Shown here piece by piece: positions 16,660 to 24,672 of a stretch of 40,916 bases of DNA; within the stretch, counting starts at the first letter, position 1; every line of letters begins with the position of its first letter. The notes under the pieces are model-generated. The model was not told the DNA's origin. It worked only from the letters and a program-made list of their open reading frames with translations, and ran no database searches. The translations under genes and the position numbers were made by a program. Source of the stretch: Pseudomonas sp. 30_B (GTDB lineage Bacteria; Pseudomonadota; Gammaproteobacteria; Pseudomonadales; Pseudomonadaceae). The stretch covers positions 1 to 40,916 of the forward strand of contig NZ_JAFGYY010000033.1 in assembly GCF_017491605.1 (NCBI RefSeq), read 5' to 3'.

Positions 16660-17640
16660 TTGTTCGGACGAAAGCTGGATGCACTGGCCGATGACGTTGG
16701 CACCCTGATTCAGTCGCTGCTCGCCGGCCAGCCGGCAGAGAAAGATCGGACGCGCCTGGCTGACCGCCATCCCGCCCTTGGCGGAATATTGGGCGCCCTG
16801 GAAAACCGGCTCGCTCTGCCGTTGAAGGCAACCTTCGAGCAGGGCGAACTGGATGCTGAACGAGCGTCTCGCCGAGAGCTGGAGCAACGGTTGCAGCAGA
16901 GCCAATCCGAACTGCTGGCGCTACGCAGAGAGGCTGACAAGAGCGCCTCGCAGCTGGCTGACCTGCAAGGTGAGCTCGCCGATCACCATGCCAGGGAAAA
17001 GGTCTGGGACCTCACCCAGCAGGTTCTCACCGAGGGCTGCTGGAAACTCAGCGTGATTGACGGAGATCCGGAGAACCCTGCCAACCAGCTAAGTTGGTCA
17101 AGGCAATTTCGCGACCTTATCGGCTATTCGCAGCAGGACCTTCCCGATTCCTGGGACAGCTACTTTTCCATCGTCAATCCGGAGGACCTGCAGCAGATCG
17201 TCAAGGTGGTCACGGATTACGTCCTGCGGGACGACTTCAGCACGCCCTATGTCGTCGAGTACCGGATGAAACACAAGTCCAGGGGCGAGGTGTGGTTCCG
17301 CGAGCGCGGGCAGGGCATGAAGGATGCGAGCGGAAAGCTCTGCTGCCTGCTGGGCGCCGTCCGCGACATTTCGGACGAGAAACTCGCCGCGGCCCTGCAT
17401 GCAAGGGAACTCGCCAGCATTCAGTCAACGTACGAACAGATCGCCCAGGTGGTGGGCGTGATCAAGGCCATTGCCGATCAGACGAATATGCTGGCATTGA
17501 ACGCGGCAATCGAAGCCGCGCGGGCAGGCGAGGTCGGCAGAGGATTTTCCGTGGTGGCGGATGAGGTCAAGAAGCTGGCAGGCAGAACACGCGACGCCAC
17601 CCAGCGGATCCAGGAAATGCTGTCCTCCAGGACCGGCTGA
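16660..17640 (+). CDS. soluble PAS-MCP signalling protein
   Basis: 326 residues, no membrane segment. Residues ~1-110 are helical with a coiled coil (RELEQRLQQSQSELLALRRE). A PAS domain of the PAS_3 type spans ~125-245 (NPEDLQQIVKVV, then EYRMKHKSRGEVWFRERGQG, ending GAVRDISDEK). The C-terminus is the tip of a chemoreceptor signalling hairpin with IKAIADQTNMLALNAAIEAA RAGEVGRGF and VVADEVKKLAGRT. The hairpin is short, and no CheB/CheR pentapeptide is visible. TTG at 16660 is chosen: GGAGG at 16649-16653 lies 6 bases away, and any start further upstream would translate the terminator. A cytosolic redox, oxygen or ligand sensor feeding a Che pathway is likely. Confidence 0.88.
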   Translation: MFGRKLDALADDVGTLIQSLLAGQPAEKDRTRLADRHPALGGILGALENRLALPLKATFEQGELDAERASRRELEQRLQQSQSELLALRREADKSASQLADLQGELADHHAREKVWDLTQQVLTEGCWKLSVIDGDPENPANQLSWSRQFRDLIGYSQQDLPDSWDSYFSIVNPEDLQQIVKVVTDYVLRDDFSTPYVVEYRMKHKSRGEVWFRERGQGMKDASGKLCCLLGAVRDISDEKLAAALHARELASIQSTYEQIAQVVGVIKAIADQTNMLALNAAIEAARAGEVGRGFSVVADEVKKLAGRTRDATQRIQEMLSSRTG

Positions 17641-17665
17641 GGGATGGTGGTTGAAGAAGCGGGGA

Positions 17666-18256
17666 TCAGCGGCTGATCCCCGCCTTGCGCGCGAGGGGGG
17701 CGGTCAGTACTTGCATGAGTCGCGCGGCCTGTTGCTCACGATCCAGCGGATAACGGGACAGCCAGATGGGCAGGTGCTCGAAGAGCTCCAGCATCGGGAT
17801 GCCGTTGGACGAAGTATTCAGGTATCCCGCTGCGACCAGAGCGGCCGCCAGTTTTTGTTCCAACTGATGACGAAGCAGTTCGATGTACTGCCGTTGCTCG
17901 GACTCCAGGTAGCCGATATCGCGTGTTGCCAGTTGGAAGTACTGGGGGTAGGCGGCGTGCCGCGAGACCAGTCCCAGAACGACGACTTCCAGGGTGGCCT
18001 TGGGACACTCCCGGCGGTGGCGCCGGTCGAACAGAGACAGGAGGGCCAGGTAGTGCTCCTCGATGAACTCCAACAGCAGCTCTTCCTTGCTGGCGCAATG
18101 GGTGTAAAGCGAGCCGGCGGTCAGCTCAAGGTGTCGTGCCAGTTCACGCAGGCTGACCTGGGCGAAGCCGCGCTCAGCGAAGAGATCGAGCGCCTTGGGA
18201 CGATTGCGTTCGAAGCGGGAGCTGGAGGAGGGCAGCAAGCACTTGGCTGTATTCAT
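17666..18256 (-). CDS. TetR-family transcriptional regulator
   Basis: 196 residues. The helix-turn-helix spans about 15-60: ALDLFAERGFAQVSLRELAR, then LELTAGSLYTHCASKEELLL. The C-terminal domain is helical and not specific. The ATG at 18254-18256 begins MNTAKCLLPSSSS; an upstream in-frame ATG at 18293 lies inside a hairpin and is less likely. Same strand as the thiolase, 81 bases downstream of it, so possibly cotranscribed and a regulator of it. Convergent with the PAS/MCP gene, 25 bases apart. Confidence 0.88.
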   Translation of the reverse strand: MNTAKCLLPSSSSRFERNRPKALDLFAERGFAQVSLRELARHLELTAGSLYTHCASKEELLLEFIEEHYLALLSLFDRRHRRECPKATLEVVVLGLVSRHAAYPQYFQLATRDIGYLESEQRQYIELLRHQLEQKLAAALVAAGYLNTSSNGIPMLELFEHLPIWLSRYPLDREQQAARLMQVLTAPLARKAGISR

Positions 18257-18281
18257 GGTTCGTACCTGTGCGTTTGGGACA

Positions 18282-18309
18282 CCCTGCAGCGGCATTCGCC
18301 GCTGCAGGG
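18282..18309 (-). terminator. perfect intercistronic hairpin between thiolase and TetR genes
   Basis: A 12-base perfect stem, CCCTGCAGCGGC with loop ATTC and its complement, 28 bases after the thiolase stop on the minus strand. There is no T-run after it, so it more likely attenuates or stabilises the thiolase mRNA than stops transcription fully. Confidence 0.65.
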
Positions 18310-18337
18310 GAGAACGGCTTCAAGAGCGCCAGACCGG

Positions 18338-19522
18338 TCAGACGCGCTCGAAGATGACAGCAATACCTTGCCCGCCACCGATGCACATGGTCGCCAACGC
18401 GTAGCGCCCCTTGATGCGGTGGAGTTCGTGGATCGCCTTGGTGGCGATGATGGCGCCGGAAGCACCGATCGGATGCCCCAGGGAAATGCCCGACCCGTTC
18501 GGATTGACCTTCTCCGGATCGAAGCCCAGCTCGCGCGACACGGCACACGCCTGTGCCGCGAAGGCCTCGTTGGATTCGATGACGTCGAGGTCACTCACGT
18601 TCAGGCCCGCGCGTTGCAACGCCAGGCGGGTGGCGGGGATCGGGCCGAGGCCCATGACGGTCGGATCAACGCCCGCGTGAGCGTAAGCGACAATACGTGC
18701 CATGGGTTGCAGGTTGTCGCTCTTCACTGCATCGCCGCTGGCGAGGAGCAGGGCCGCTGCGCCGTCGTTCAGGCCGGAGGCGTTGCCCGCGGTGACGGAG
18801 CCACCTTCAGTGAAGGCGGGCTTCATCTTGGCCAGTTGCTCAAGGCTCGCATCGGCACGGACATGCTCATCCACTTCGAATGCCGAGACACCCTTGCGGG
18901 TCTTGATCTGCACGGGAACGATCTGGCCGGCGAAGCGCCCTTCGGCGATGGCGCGGGCTGCGCGCTGCTGGCTCAGCAGGGCGAGGGCGTCCTGGTCTTC
19001 GCGGCTGATGCTGTGCAGCTTGGCGATGTTCTCTGCTGTAATGCCCATGTGGATGCCATGCAGCGGGTCTTGCAGCGCACCGAGCATGTAGTCGAGCATC
19101 TTCACATCACCCATGCGTGCGCCCCAGCGAGCGCTGGGTACCAGATAGCCGGCCTGGCTCATGCATTCGGCACCGCCGGCGATGGCAACACGGGAGTCGT
19201 CCAGAAGCAGGCCTTGGGCTGCGCTGACAATGGCTTGCAGGCCGGAGCCGCACAGACGGTTGACGGTGAAGGCCGGGGCCTCCTTGGGAATGCCTGCCTG
19301 AAGCGCCGCCACCCGGCTGATGTAGGCATCCTTGGGAGTGGTGGGAATGACATGGCCGAATACCACATGGTTCACGCTTTGCGGATCGCAGTTGGCGCGC
19401 GACAGGGCCTCCTGTGTGACCAGCGTGGCCAGTTGGGCGGGGGGCGTGTCCTTCAGCGTGCCGCCGAAGGTTCCGATGGCGGTGCGGACCGCGCTGACGA
19501 CGAAGACTTCAGGTTTGTTCAT
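18338..19522 (-). CDS. acetyl-CoA C-acyltransferase (thiolase)
   Basis: 394 residues, full-length type II/I thiolase. The nucleophile is C91 in NRLCGSGLQAI, the catalytic histidine H350 in GHPIGASGA, and the second cysteine C380 in MCIGGGQG. It cleaves 3-ketoacyl-CoA in beta-oxidation or makes acetoacetyl-CoA. Starts MNKPEVFVVSAVRTAIG; AGGAG lies 8 bases upstream. Divergent from an AraC gene 101 bases away and followed by a TetR gene, so it has two candidate regulators. With the FadB-like enzyme it could complete a beta-oxidation cycle. Confidence 0.95.
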   Translation of the reverse strand: MNKPEVFVVSAVRTAIGTFGGTLKDTPPAQLATLVTQEALSRANCDPQSVNHVVFGHVIPTTPKDAYISRVAALQAGIPKEAPAFTVNRLCGSGLQAIVSAAQGLLLDDSRVAIAGGAECMSQAGYLVPSARWGARMGDVKMLDYMLGALQDPLHGIHMGITAENIAKLHSISREDQDALALLSQQRAARAIAEGRFAGQIVPVQIKTRKGVSAFEVDEHVRADASLEQLAKMKPAFTEGGSVTAGNASGLNDGAAALLLASGDAVKSDNLQPMARIVAYAHAGVDPTVMGLGPIPATRLALQRAGLNVSDLDVIESNEAFAAQACAVSRELGFDPEKVNPNGSGISLGHPIGASGAIIATKAIHELHRIKGRYALATMCIGGGQGIAVIFERV

Positions 19523-19623
19523 GGTTGTGGCTCCTGGCTGTATGGCCGGGAGTCTAGGGCGCGGGTAAGCAACCACCTATGCCTGAATCGCGCAGCCGCC
19601 GTTGACGAAAATGGATACTGCAG

Positions 19624-20673
19624 ATGATCGACAAGAGTGACACCGAGTCCGGAGCACTTCGCCAGAGCGACTCGGTCGCCGCGTATTTCGTGACGACTGC
19701 CCTGCACCGTCTGGCCTCTCGCCCACAGCGGGTAAAGGAACTGCTGGATGCAGCGGGGATCGATCCGTCCTGGCTGCTCGACCCTCTGCATGGTGTGCCC
19801 GCCGATGCGGTAACACGCTTGTGGCTGTCGCTCACCGAGGAGCTCGGCGACGAGTTTTTCGCCTTCGATTCACGCGGCATGCCGCGCGGCAGTTTCGCCA
19901 TGATCTGCCGAAGCGCGCTGCATGAGCCCGACCTTGGGCGTGCGCTGAATCAGTGCCTGTCGGGCCTCGGCCTGTTCCTCGCGGATATCCGGGCGCGGCT
20001 GGAGATACGCGGCGATCGCGCGGTGATCGTGCTCGACAACCGGATCGATGAGAGCTCCATCCGGGGCGTCGCCGAGGAGGTATACCTCAGCATGGTCATG
20101 GGCGTTGCCTGCTGGCTGGTGGGAAGGCGGATCAACCTGGAGCGAACCCAGTTCGGCCATTCCCGCCCGCCCCACAGAACGGACCCGCTGCTATGGGGGC
20201 ACTGGATTCAATTTGACGCCACGCACACCGAAGTGGAGTTCGACGCCTCGCAACTCGCCCTGCCGGTGGTGCGCAACTTTGCCGGGCTCAAGCAGTTCCT
20301 GCGTCATGCACCGGAAGGCGTGGTTGTTCGATTCCGCAATCGCAGTGGTCTGTCCGCCAAGGTCTATCGACGCCTGAAGGCCGGAAGTGAGCAGGATTGG
20401 CTGTCGCTGACAGACATGGCGCGTAGCCTGTCGATGACGGATTCTGCTTTCCGTCGTCAGCTCGAGCGTGAAGGTTTTTCTTACCAGTTGCTCAAGCACG
20501 AGGTGCGCAAGGCCCTTGCCTTCGAACTTCTTGATGATACCGAGCTGAGTATCACGGAAATCGCCATTCGTTGCGGCTTTCAGGAGCCCAGTGCCTTCCA
20601 TCGTGTCTTCCGGCAGTGGACTGGCATGAGTCCCGGGCGTTACCGGGCCGCCCGCACTGGTCACGGAGACTGA
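19624..20673 (+). CDS. AraC-family transcriptional regulator
   Basis: 349 residues. The N-terminal ~230 resemble the Arabinose_bd-type domain (PQRVKELLDAAGIDPSWLLD near the start), and the C-terminal helix-turn-helix pair is LTDMARSLSMTDSAFRRQL and ITEIAIRCGFQEPSAFHRVF followed by RQWTGMSPGRYR. Divergent from the thiolase, which is its most likely target. It lies upstream of the PhyH-like gene in the same direction, 251 bases away. Distinct from the 2139/3182 pair in sequence, not a recent copy. Confidence 0.92.
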   Translation: MIDKSDTESGALRQSDSVAAYFVTTALHRLASRPQRVKELLDAAGIDPSWLLDPLHGVPADAVTRLWLSLTEELGDEFFAFDSRGMPRGSFAMICRSALHEPDLGRALNQCLSGLGLFLADIRARLEIRGDRAVIVLDNRIDESSIRGVAEEVYLSMVMGVACWLVGRRINLERTQFGHSRPPHRTDPLLWGHWIQFDATHTEVEFDASQLALPVVRNFAGLKQFLRHAPEGVVVRFRNRSGLSAKVYRRLKAGSEQDWLSLTDMARSLSMTDSAFRRQLEREGFSYQLLKHEVRKALAFELLDDTELSITEIAIRCGFQEPSAFHRVFRQWTGMSPGRYRAARTGHGD

Positions 20674-20757
20674 GTTTCCAATTTTCTTCCGCTCCGTGAA
20701 TCAGGGCCGGTCGGTGATGGTGTCGTGAGCGGCGGTCCCCCCTTGTCCTGAATATAT

Positions 20758-20779
20758 TAAAATAACTGTCGTTGTTAAA
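20758..20779. promoter_or_regulatory. regulon operator, copy upstream of PhyH-like gene
   Basis: ATAAC, TGTC, GTTGT with AT-rich flanks, inside a longer palindrome running from AATAT near 20751 to ATATT near 20785. Same ATAAC-N4-GTTG spacing as at 21951 and 37211. It is about 145 bases upstream of the ATG at 20925 and stands out in an otherwise GC-rich region. Confidence 0.65.
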
Positions 20780-20924
20780 AATATTCCGCATTGCTAGATT
20801 TCCTACCGGGGCGCTGAAGCAGCGGCGTGCACGGGTATTGCGTATTCGTGCCAGGCGTTGCTTTTCCTCGTGTCGATACCAGGCGGCCCCCGCATTCAGT
20901 GCACCCGCGAGCGAGGAGCAAGCA

Positions 20925-21785
20925 ATGGATTACCCTGAGGGAAACACCGTCGTGCGGGGGCTGCAGACGGTGCCTGGCAACACGTCGGTCGACGATGTGA
21001 TCGACATCGTCCAGAAGGACGGGGCGGTGATTCTCGAAGGAGTGCTCAGTGAGAAGCAGGTCGCCGCCATCAATGTGGAAATCGATGCAGCCGTTGCGGC
21101 TGATCTTGCGCGAGGCTTGGGTGGTCACGAGCCTGGCCGATGCTCGGTTCACGTGGCGAACCTGGTGACGCTGAGCAAGACCTTCCGAGATGCCTTCCTG
21201 GATCAGGACAACATCAATGCACTGGTCCTGGCTCTTCTAGGCGGGAGCAGCGATGCCATGTGGCTGAGCTGCTCCGAGGCATTGGAGAACCGTCCCGGTG
21301 ATGAGGCTTTGCCGCTGGGACGCAGCCTGTATCACTACCCGATTCTTCTTCCATACGGTCCGGGCGTGGAGGAGGTGACGTGCAGTATGTACGTCGCGCT
21401 GGGCGACTCGACTCAAGACTCCGGCGCTGTTCGGCTGATTCCGGGTAGTCATGAGTGGGATTTCTGCGAGCCCTATCTGCCGGAGTCGACGATACCCGTG
21501 CCTCTGAAGGCCGGGGCTGTTCTTTTCTGCAGCGGCAAGCTTGTGCATGGCATGGGTGCAAATGTCTCCCAGGCTGATAGGCAGAGGCTTGCCGTAGCGT
21601 TGTTCAACATTGCGTCGCTGGTGCCCCTGGATGCCCACCCACTCCAGATACCCGCCGAAATTGTCCGTGACATGTCCCCTCGCCTGAGGCAGATGACAGG
21701 GTTCCAACCCTTCCGCCATCGGGGCCCGCGGAGCGGCTCGCTGTGGCGCCGCAGCAATGCGCCAGCTGACACTCCGAACGGCTGA
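20925..21785 (+). CDS. phytanoyl-CoA dioxygenase (PhyH) family protein with a degenerate metal site
   Basis: 286 residues of the Fe(II)/2-oxoglutarate oxygenase fold: the N-terminal helix and VLSEKQVAAIN, then the barrel with RLIPGSHEWDF. The distal iron ligand H208 (LVHGMG) and the 2-oxoglutarate arginine region (R221) are visible. The proximal motif, normally H-x-D, reads H137-Y-P139, so the carboxylate ligand is missing. It may be inactive, bind metal like a halogenase-type H-x-A/G site, or have another role. ATG at 20925 follows GAGGAG. It precedes the acyl-CoA dehydrogenase operon and shares its operator type. Confidence 0.85.
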   Translation: MDYPEGNTVVRGLQTVPGNTSVDDVIDIVQKDGAVILEGVLSEKQVAAINVEIDAAVAADLARGLGGHEPGRCSVHVANLVTLSKTFRDAFLDQDNINALVLALLGGSSDAMWLSCSEALENRPGDEALPLGRSLYHYPILLPYGPGVEEVTCSMYVALGDSTQDSGAVRLIPGSHEWDFCEPYLPESTIPVPLKAGAVLFCSGKLVHGMGANVSQADRQRLAVALFNIASLVPLDAHPLQIPAEIVRDMSPRLRQMTGFQPFRHRGPRSGSLWRRSNAPADTPNG

Positions 21786-22187
21786 GAAGGGGACTTTCAG
21801 TCGAGAGCTGGGAAGGCTCCGAGTGCGCCGCTGACAAGCCTCAAGGGGGCTTGATCCTCTCTGACCTATCAACATGCCGAGTGCTTCCGGTTGGCATTTG
21901 GCGCGCCTGACTGACGCCTTCGACTCTCGTTGCGACTGGCGGTCAAATATTTACATAACACTTGTTGCGTAAAAATAGACGGCTTGTTAGATTGACCTCA
22001 AACAACAACAGGCTGACCAGGAGGACGAGCGCCGAGAGCTCGCAGCTGGATCGATGTGCAGTGGGAATCTCACTGCCGCCCCAATGCCCTGCAGCAGCTC
22101 ACCGACGTTCGCGTTCGCCGGTCGCCTCTACTGCCTGTCCGGTCTCCAACCGATGACCTGGCAGGTGCCTTCCCAGGAGGTGTCGCC
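21786..22187. other. 402-base upstream region of the acyl-CoA dehydrogenase operon
   Basis: No gene is supported. It contains an operator (21951-21972) overlapping the -35 of a sigma70 promoter candidate, TTGCGT at 21965-21970 and TAGATT at 21988-21993, spaced by 17 bases. The remaining ~190 bases form a long 5' leader with no recognised riboswitch. Confidence 0.5.
21951..21972 (+). promoter_or_regulatory. regulon operator, copy at the acyl-CoA dehydrogenase operon promoter
   Basis: TTACATAACA, then CT, then TGTTGCGTAA: a dyad with two mismatched pairs per arm. It overlaps the -35 element of the candidate promoter at 21965-21993, a position for repression. Best-formed member of the set. Confidence 0.7.
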
Positions 22188-23471
22188 ATGATTTCTCTGA
22201 AGCCCAACCTGACCTTGCCTGCCGTCGGTCTGAGCGGATTCGAAACCCCACTGTCTGAAGAAGAGGCCGCGATCCAGGCCTCGGTGCATCGCTTCGCAAA
22301 AGACGTACTGCGGCCGATCGGGCGCGAGCTGGATCGCATGAGCGCGGAAGAAGTCATCGCTCCCGGCTCGCCCTTCTATTCGGTATTTGGCGAGTTCGCG
22401 AAGCTTGGGCTCGATCCTGCGCTGCTGGCCGAGCTGCCGCCGGAAATGGCGGTACGCATCGAGTCCATGATTGGCGAGGAGCTGGGTTGGGGCGATGCAG
22501 GCCTGGGCGTATCGCTCGGTTGCGCCGGCTTCCCGCTGCAGATGGCTGCCGCCGCCGGCAGCGCCGAGCTGGTCGAGCTGTGCCAAGGGCGTATCGGGTG
22601 CTGGATGGCCACCCAGCCGGATCGCGGCAGCGACAACCAACTGCTGGATATCAAGCGCGACTGGCCCGCAGGCACGCCTGCCAACATTGGCAACCTGACC
22701 GCCAAGGTCGTCGGCGACGAGATCATCATCAATGGCCAGAGCTCGGCCTGGGTGTCCAACGGCGCGGTGGCTCAGGTCGCCTTCGGCCTGATGTGCGCCG
22801 ACTACGGTGACGGTTTCTACGCTGACGATGGCCTGCCCAATGGCATCGCCGTGATCGTGCCGCTTGATATCAAGGGCGTTTCCAAGGGCAAGCCGCTGGC
22901 GAAGATCGGTCAGCGCTCGCTGCCCCAGGGCGAAATCTACTTCGATGACGTGCGTATCCCGCGACGCTTCGCCATTGCCGAGAAAGATGGCTACTACGGC
23001 GCTGTGAGTTCTTCCTGGTCCTACGCCGGCACCCACATGAGCCAGGTCTTCACCGGCGTTGCCCGGGCTGCATTCGAGCTGGCGCTGCAGTACTGCCATG
23101 AGCGTCGCCAGGGCGGCCGCATGCTGATCGACCACCAGATGACGCGACTGCGCCTGGGCGAAATGCTCCGTCGAGTGGAAACCGCCCGTGCGGTTGCTCG
23201 TCGCTCACTGAGCTTTGCTCGTCTCTCGCCGCTGACCCATCCCTATGCCACTGCCTCTGCCAAGGTCACCGTGACCGAAGAGACGCTGGCGGTAGTGGAG
23301 GAAGCGTTCCGCCTCTTCGGCGGCAACGGCACCACCCTCGAGTACCCGATCGAGAAGCTGCTGCGCGACACCCAGTCGGCGCTCATCGAAGACGGTGAGA
23401 ACCGCATCCTGACCATGCGCCTGGGGCTGCTTGCCCAGCAGCTCTATGCCGAAGGCTGGTCCCAGGCCTGA
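22188..23471 (+). CDS. acyl-CoA dehydrogenase family protein
   Basis: 427 residues. N-terminal helical domain, a beta-domain signature CWMATQPDRGSDN in place of the usual A-x-TEP-x-AGSD, then the C-terminal helical domain with FRLFGGNGTTLEYPIEKLLRD. The segment that normally reads IYEGT, holding the catalytic glutamate of straight-chain enzymes, is here IEDGE (E401, D402), so the base is shifted or replaced. It may act on an unusual acyl-CoA or take its base from elsewhere, as isovaleryl-CoA dehydrogenase does. ATG follows AGGAGG. First of five tightly spaced genes. Confidence 0.9.
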   Translation: MISLKPNLTLPAVGLSGFETPLSEEEAAIQASVHRFAKDVLRPIGRELDRMSAEEVIAPGSPFYSVFGEFAKLGLDPALLAELPPEMAVRIESMIGEELGWGDAGLGVSLGCAGFPLQMAAAAGSAELVELCQGRIGCWMATQPDRGSDNQLLDIKRDWPAGTPANIGNLTAKVVGDEIIINGQSSAWVSNGAVAQVAFGLMCADYGDGFYADDGLPNGIAVIVPLDIKGVSKGKPLAKIGQRSLPQGEIYFDDVRIPRRFAIAEKDGYYGAVSSSWSYAGTHMSQVFTGVARAAFELALQYCHERRQGGRMLIDHQMTRLRLGEMLRRVETARAVARRSLSFARLSPLTHPYATASAKVTVTEETLAVVEEAFRLFGGNGTTLEYPIEKLLRDTQSALIEDGENRILTMRLGLLAQQLYAEGWSQA

Positions 23472-23531
23472 TCTGATCCGGCGGATCCACCCCCAACAAA
23501 AACCATTCAATAAGAAAGCGAGGAACTCGCA

Positions 23532-24662
23532 ATGGCTAAATATCCTGTCGTTGTCTATGGTGCCAGCGGCTACACCGGCATGCTGATCATGGATTGGCTG
23601 ATCGACCAAGGCATTCCCTTCACCGCGGTTGCCCGCAATGCCGCCCGCGCCAAGGAGATGATGGCCGAGCGTGTGGTTGGGCTCGAGTCCGCTACCTATG
23701 AGCTGGTCGAGTGCCCTCACGAAGTAGAGGCGCTGGTCAAGGTGTTCAAGGGCGCCCGCGTGGTATGCAGCACCGTCGGTCCGTTCGCAAACTTCGGTCA
23801 GGTTACCGTCGAGGCTGCCCTCAAGGCAGGCTGCCATTACCTGGACCCGGCTGGCGAGCAGCAGCACATCCGCGCCCTGCGCGACAACTACGGTGAGCTG
23901 TTCCGCCAGGCTGGCCTGCTGCTGTCGCCCTCGGTCGCCTACATGTATACCTTCGCCGAGATCGCGGCCGAGCTGGCACTGGAAACCCAGGGCATCGATG
24001 CACTGGAAACCGCGACCTTGACCCGTGGCCCGCGCGGCGCCGCCGGTGTGTCCGTGGGGTCGGCCGCCACCATCTTCGAAACCTATCGCCAGGAAGCCCA
24101 CTACCTGTGGGAAAACAAACTGGTCCCGCACGCGCCGCGTGCCAGCTTCAATGTGGTCTCCCCTGACCTGATGGAGTCGGTGTTCTGCCTGCCGTGGGGC
24201 GGCACTTCGCTGCCGGTGTACTTCGAGCACGATCCGCGTGTACGCAGCTGCATCTCTTGTGTCGGCTTCTACGACAACCCGGTCATGCAGAGCGTGCATG
24301 CGCTGGGCGAGAAGTGGGAGGCCGAATACAAGCACCTGTCCAAGGAACAGCAGGACGCGGTGATCAAGAGTCTTGTCGACTCCACCACTCCGGTCATGCC
24401 GCCGCGTGAGCGCGGCCCGCTGCAGCGCACTGTCGACTTCGCCATCGGTCGTGGCCACCTGTCGGCCGTACGCGCCACCGTTCATGGTGTGAAGCCCTAC
24501 ATCTCCACCGGCGCGCTTCACGCAGCAGCCGTGGTTCGCCTGCTGGACAACGACACCGCCAAGGTGGGCTTCGCGTCGACCTCGAAAGCCTTCGGCCATC
24601 GCTACATGCTCGGCTTCCTCGAGCAGCGTGGCCTGGCTCGTGCATCCATTACCCAGCTGTGA
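23532..24662 (+). CDS. saccharopine dehydrogenase-like NAD(P)-binding oxidoreductase
   Basis: 376 residues. N-terminal Rossmann fold with VVVYGASGYTGMLIMDWL at 6-23, followed by the conserved STVGPFANFG and AGCHYLDPAGEQ of the saccharopine dehydrogenase / trans-acting enoyl reductase group. The substrate domain (from ~120) is divergent, so the lysine-pathway role is unlikely. It probably reduces or oxidises a C=C, C=O or imine of the island's substrate. Start follows GAGGAA, 60 bases after the acyl-CoA dehydrogenase stop; the next gene begins 10 bases after it ends. Confidence 0.85.
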   Translation: MAKYPVVVYGASGYTGMLIMDWLIDQGIPFTAVARNAARAKEMMAERVVGLESATYELVECPHEVEALVKVFKGARVVCSTVGPFANFGQVTVEAALKAGCHYLDPAGEQQHIRALRDNYGELFRQAGLLLSPSVAYMYTFAEIAAELALETQGIDALETATLTRGPRGAAGVSVGSAATIFETYRQEAHYLWENKLVPHAPRASFNVVSPDLMESVFCLPWGGTSLPVYFEHDPRVRSCISCVGFYDNPVMQSVHALGEKWEAEYKHLSKEQQDAVIKSLVDSTTPVMPPRERGPLQRTVDFAIGRGHLSAVRATVHGVKPYISTGALHAAAVVRLLDNDTAKVGFASTSKAFGHRYMLGFLEQRGLARASITQL

Positions 24663-24672
24663 AGTGACGACG

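Noticed and set aside
17561..19627. 688-codon open frame antisense to the TetR and thiolase genes
   Set aside because: It runs opposite a full-length thiolase with intact catalytic residues; open frames antisense to high-GC3 genes are expected by chance, and its composition shows no family.
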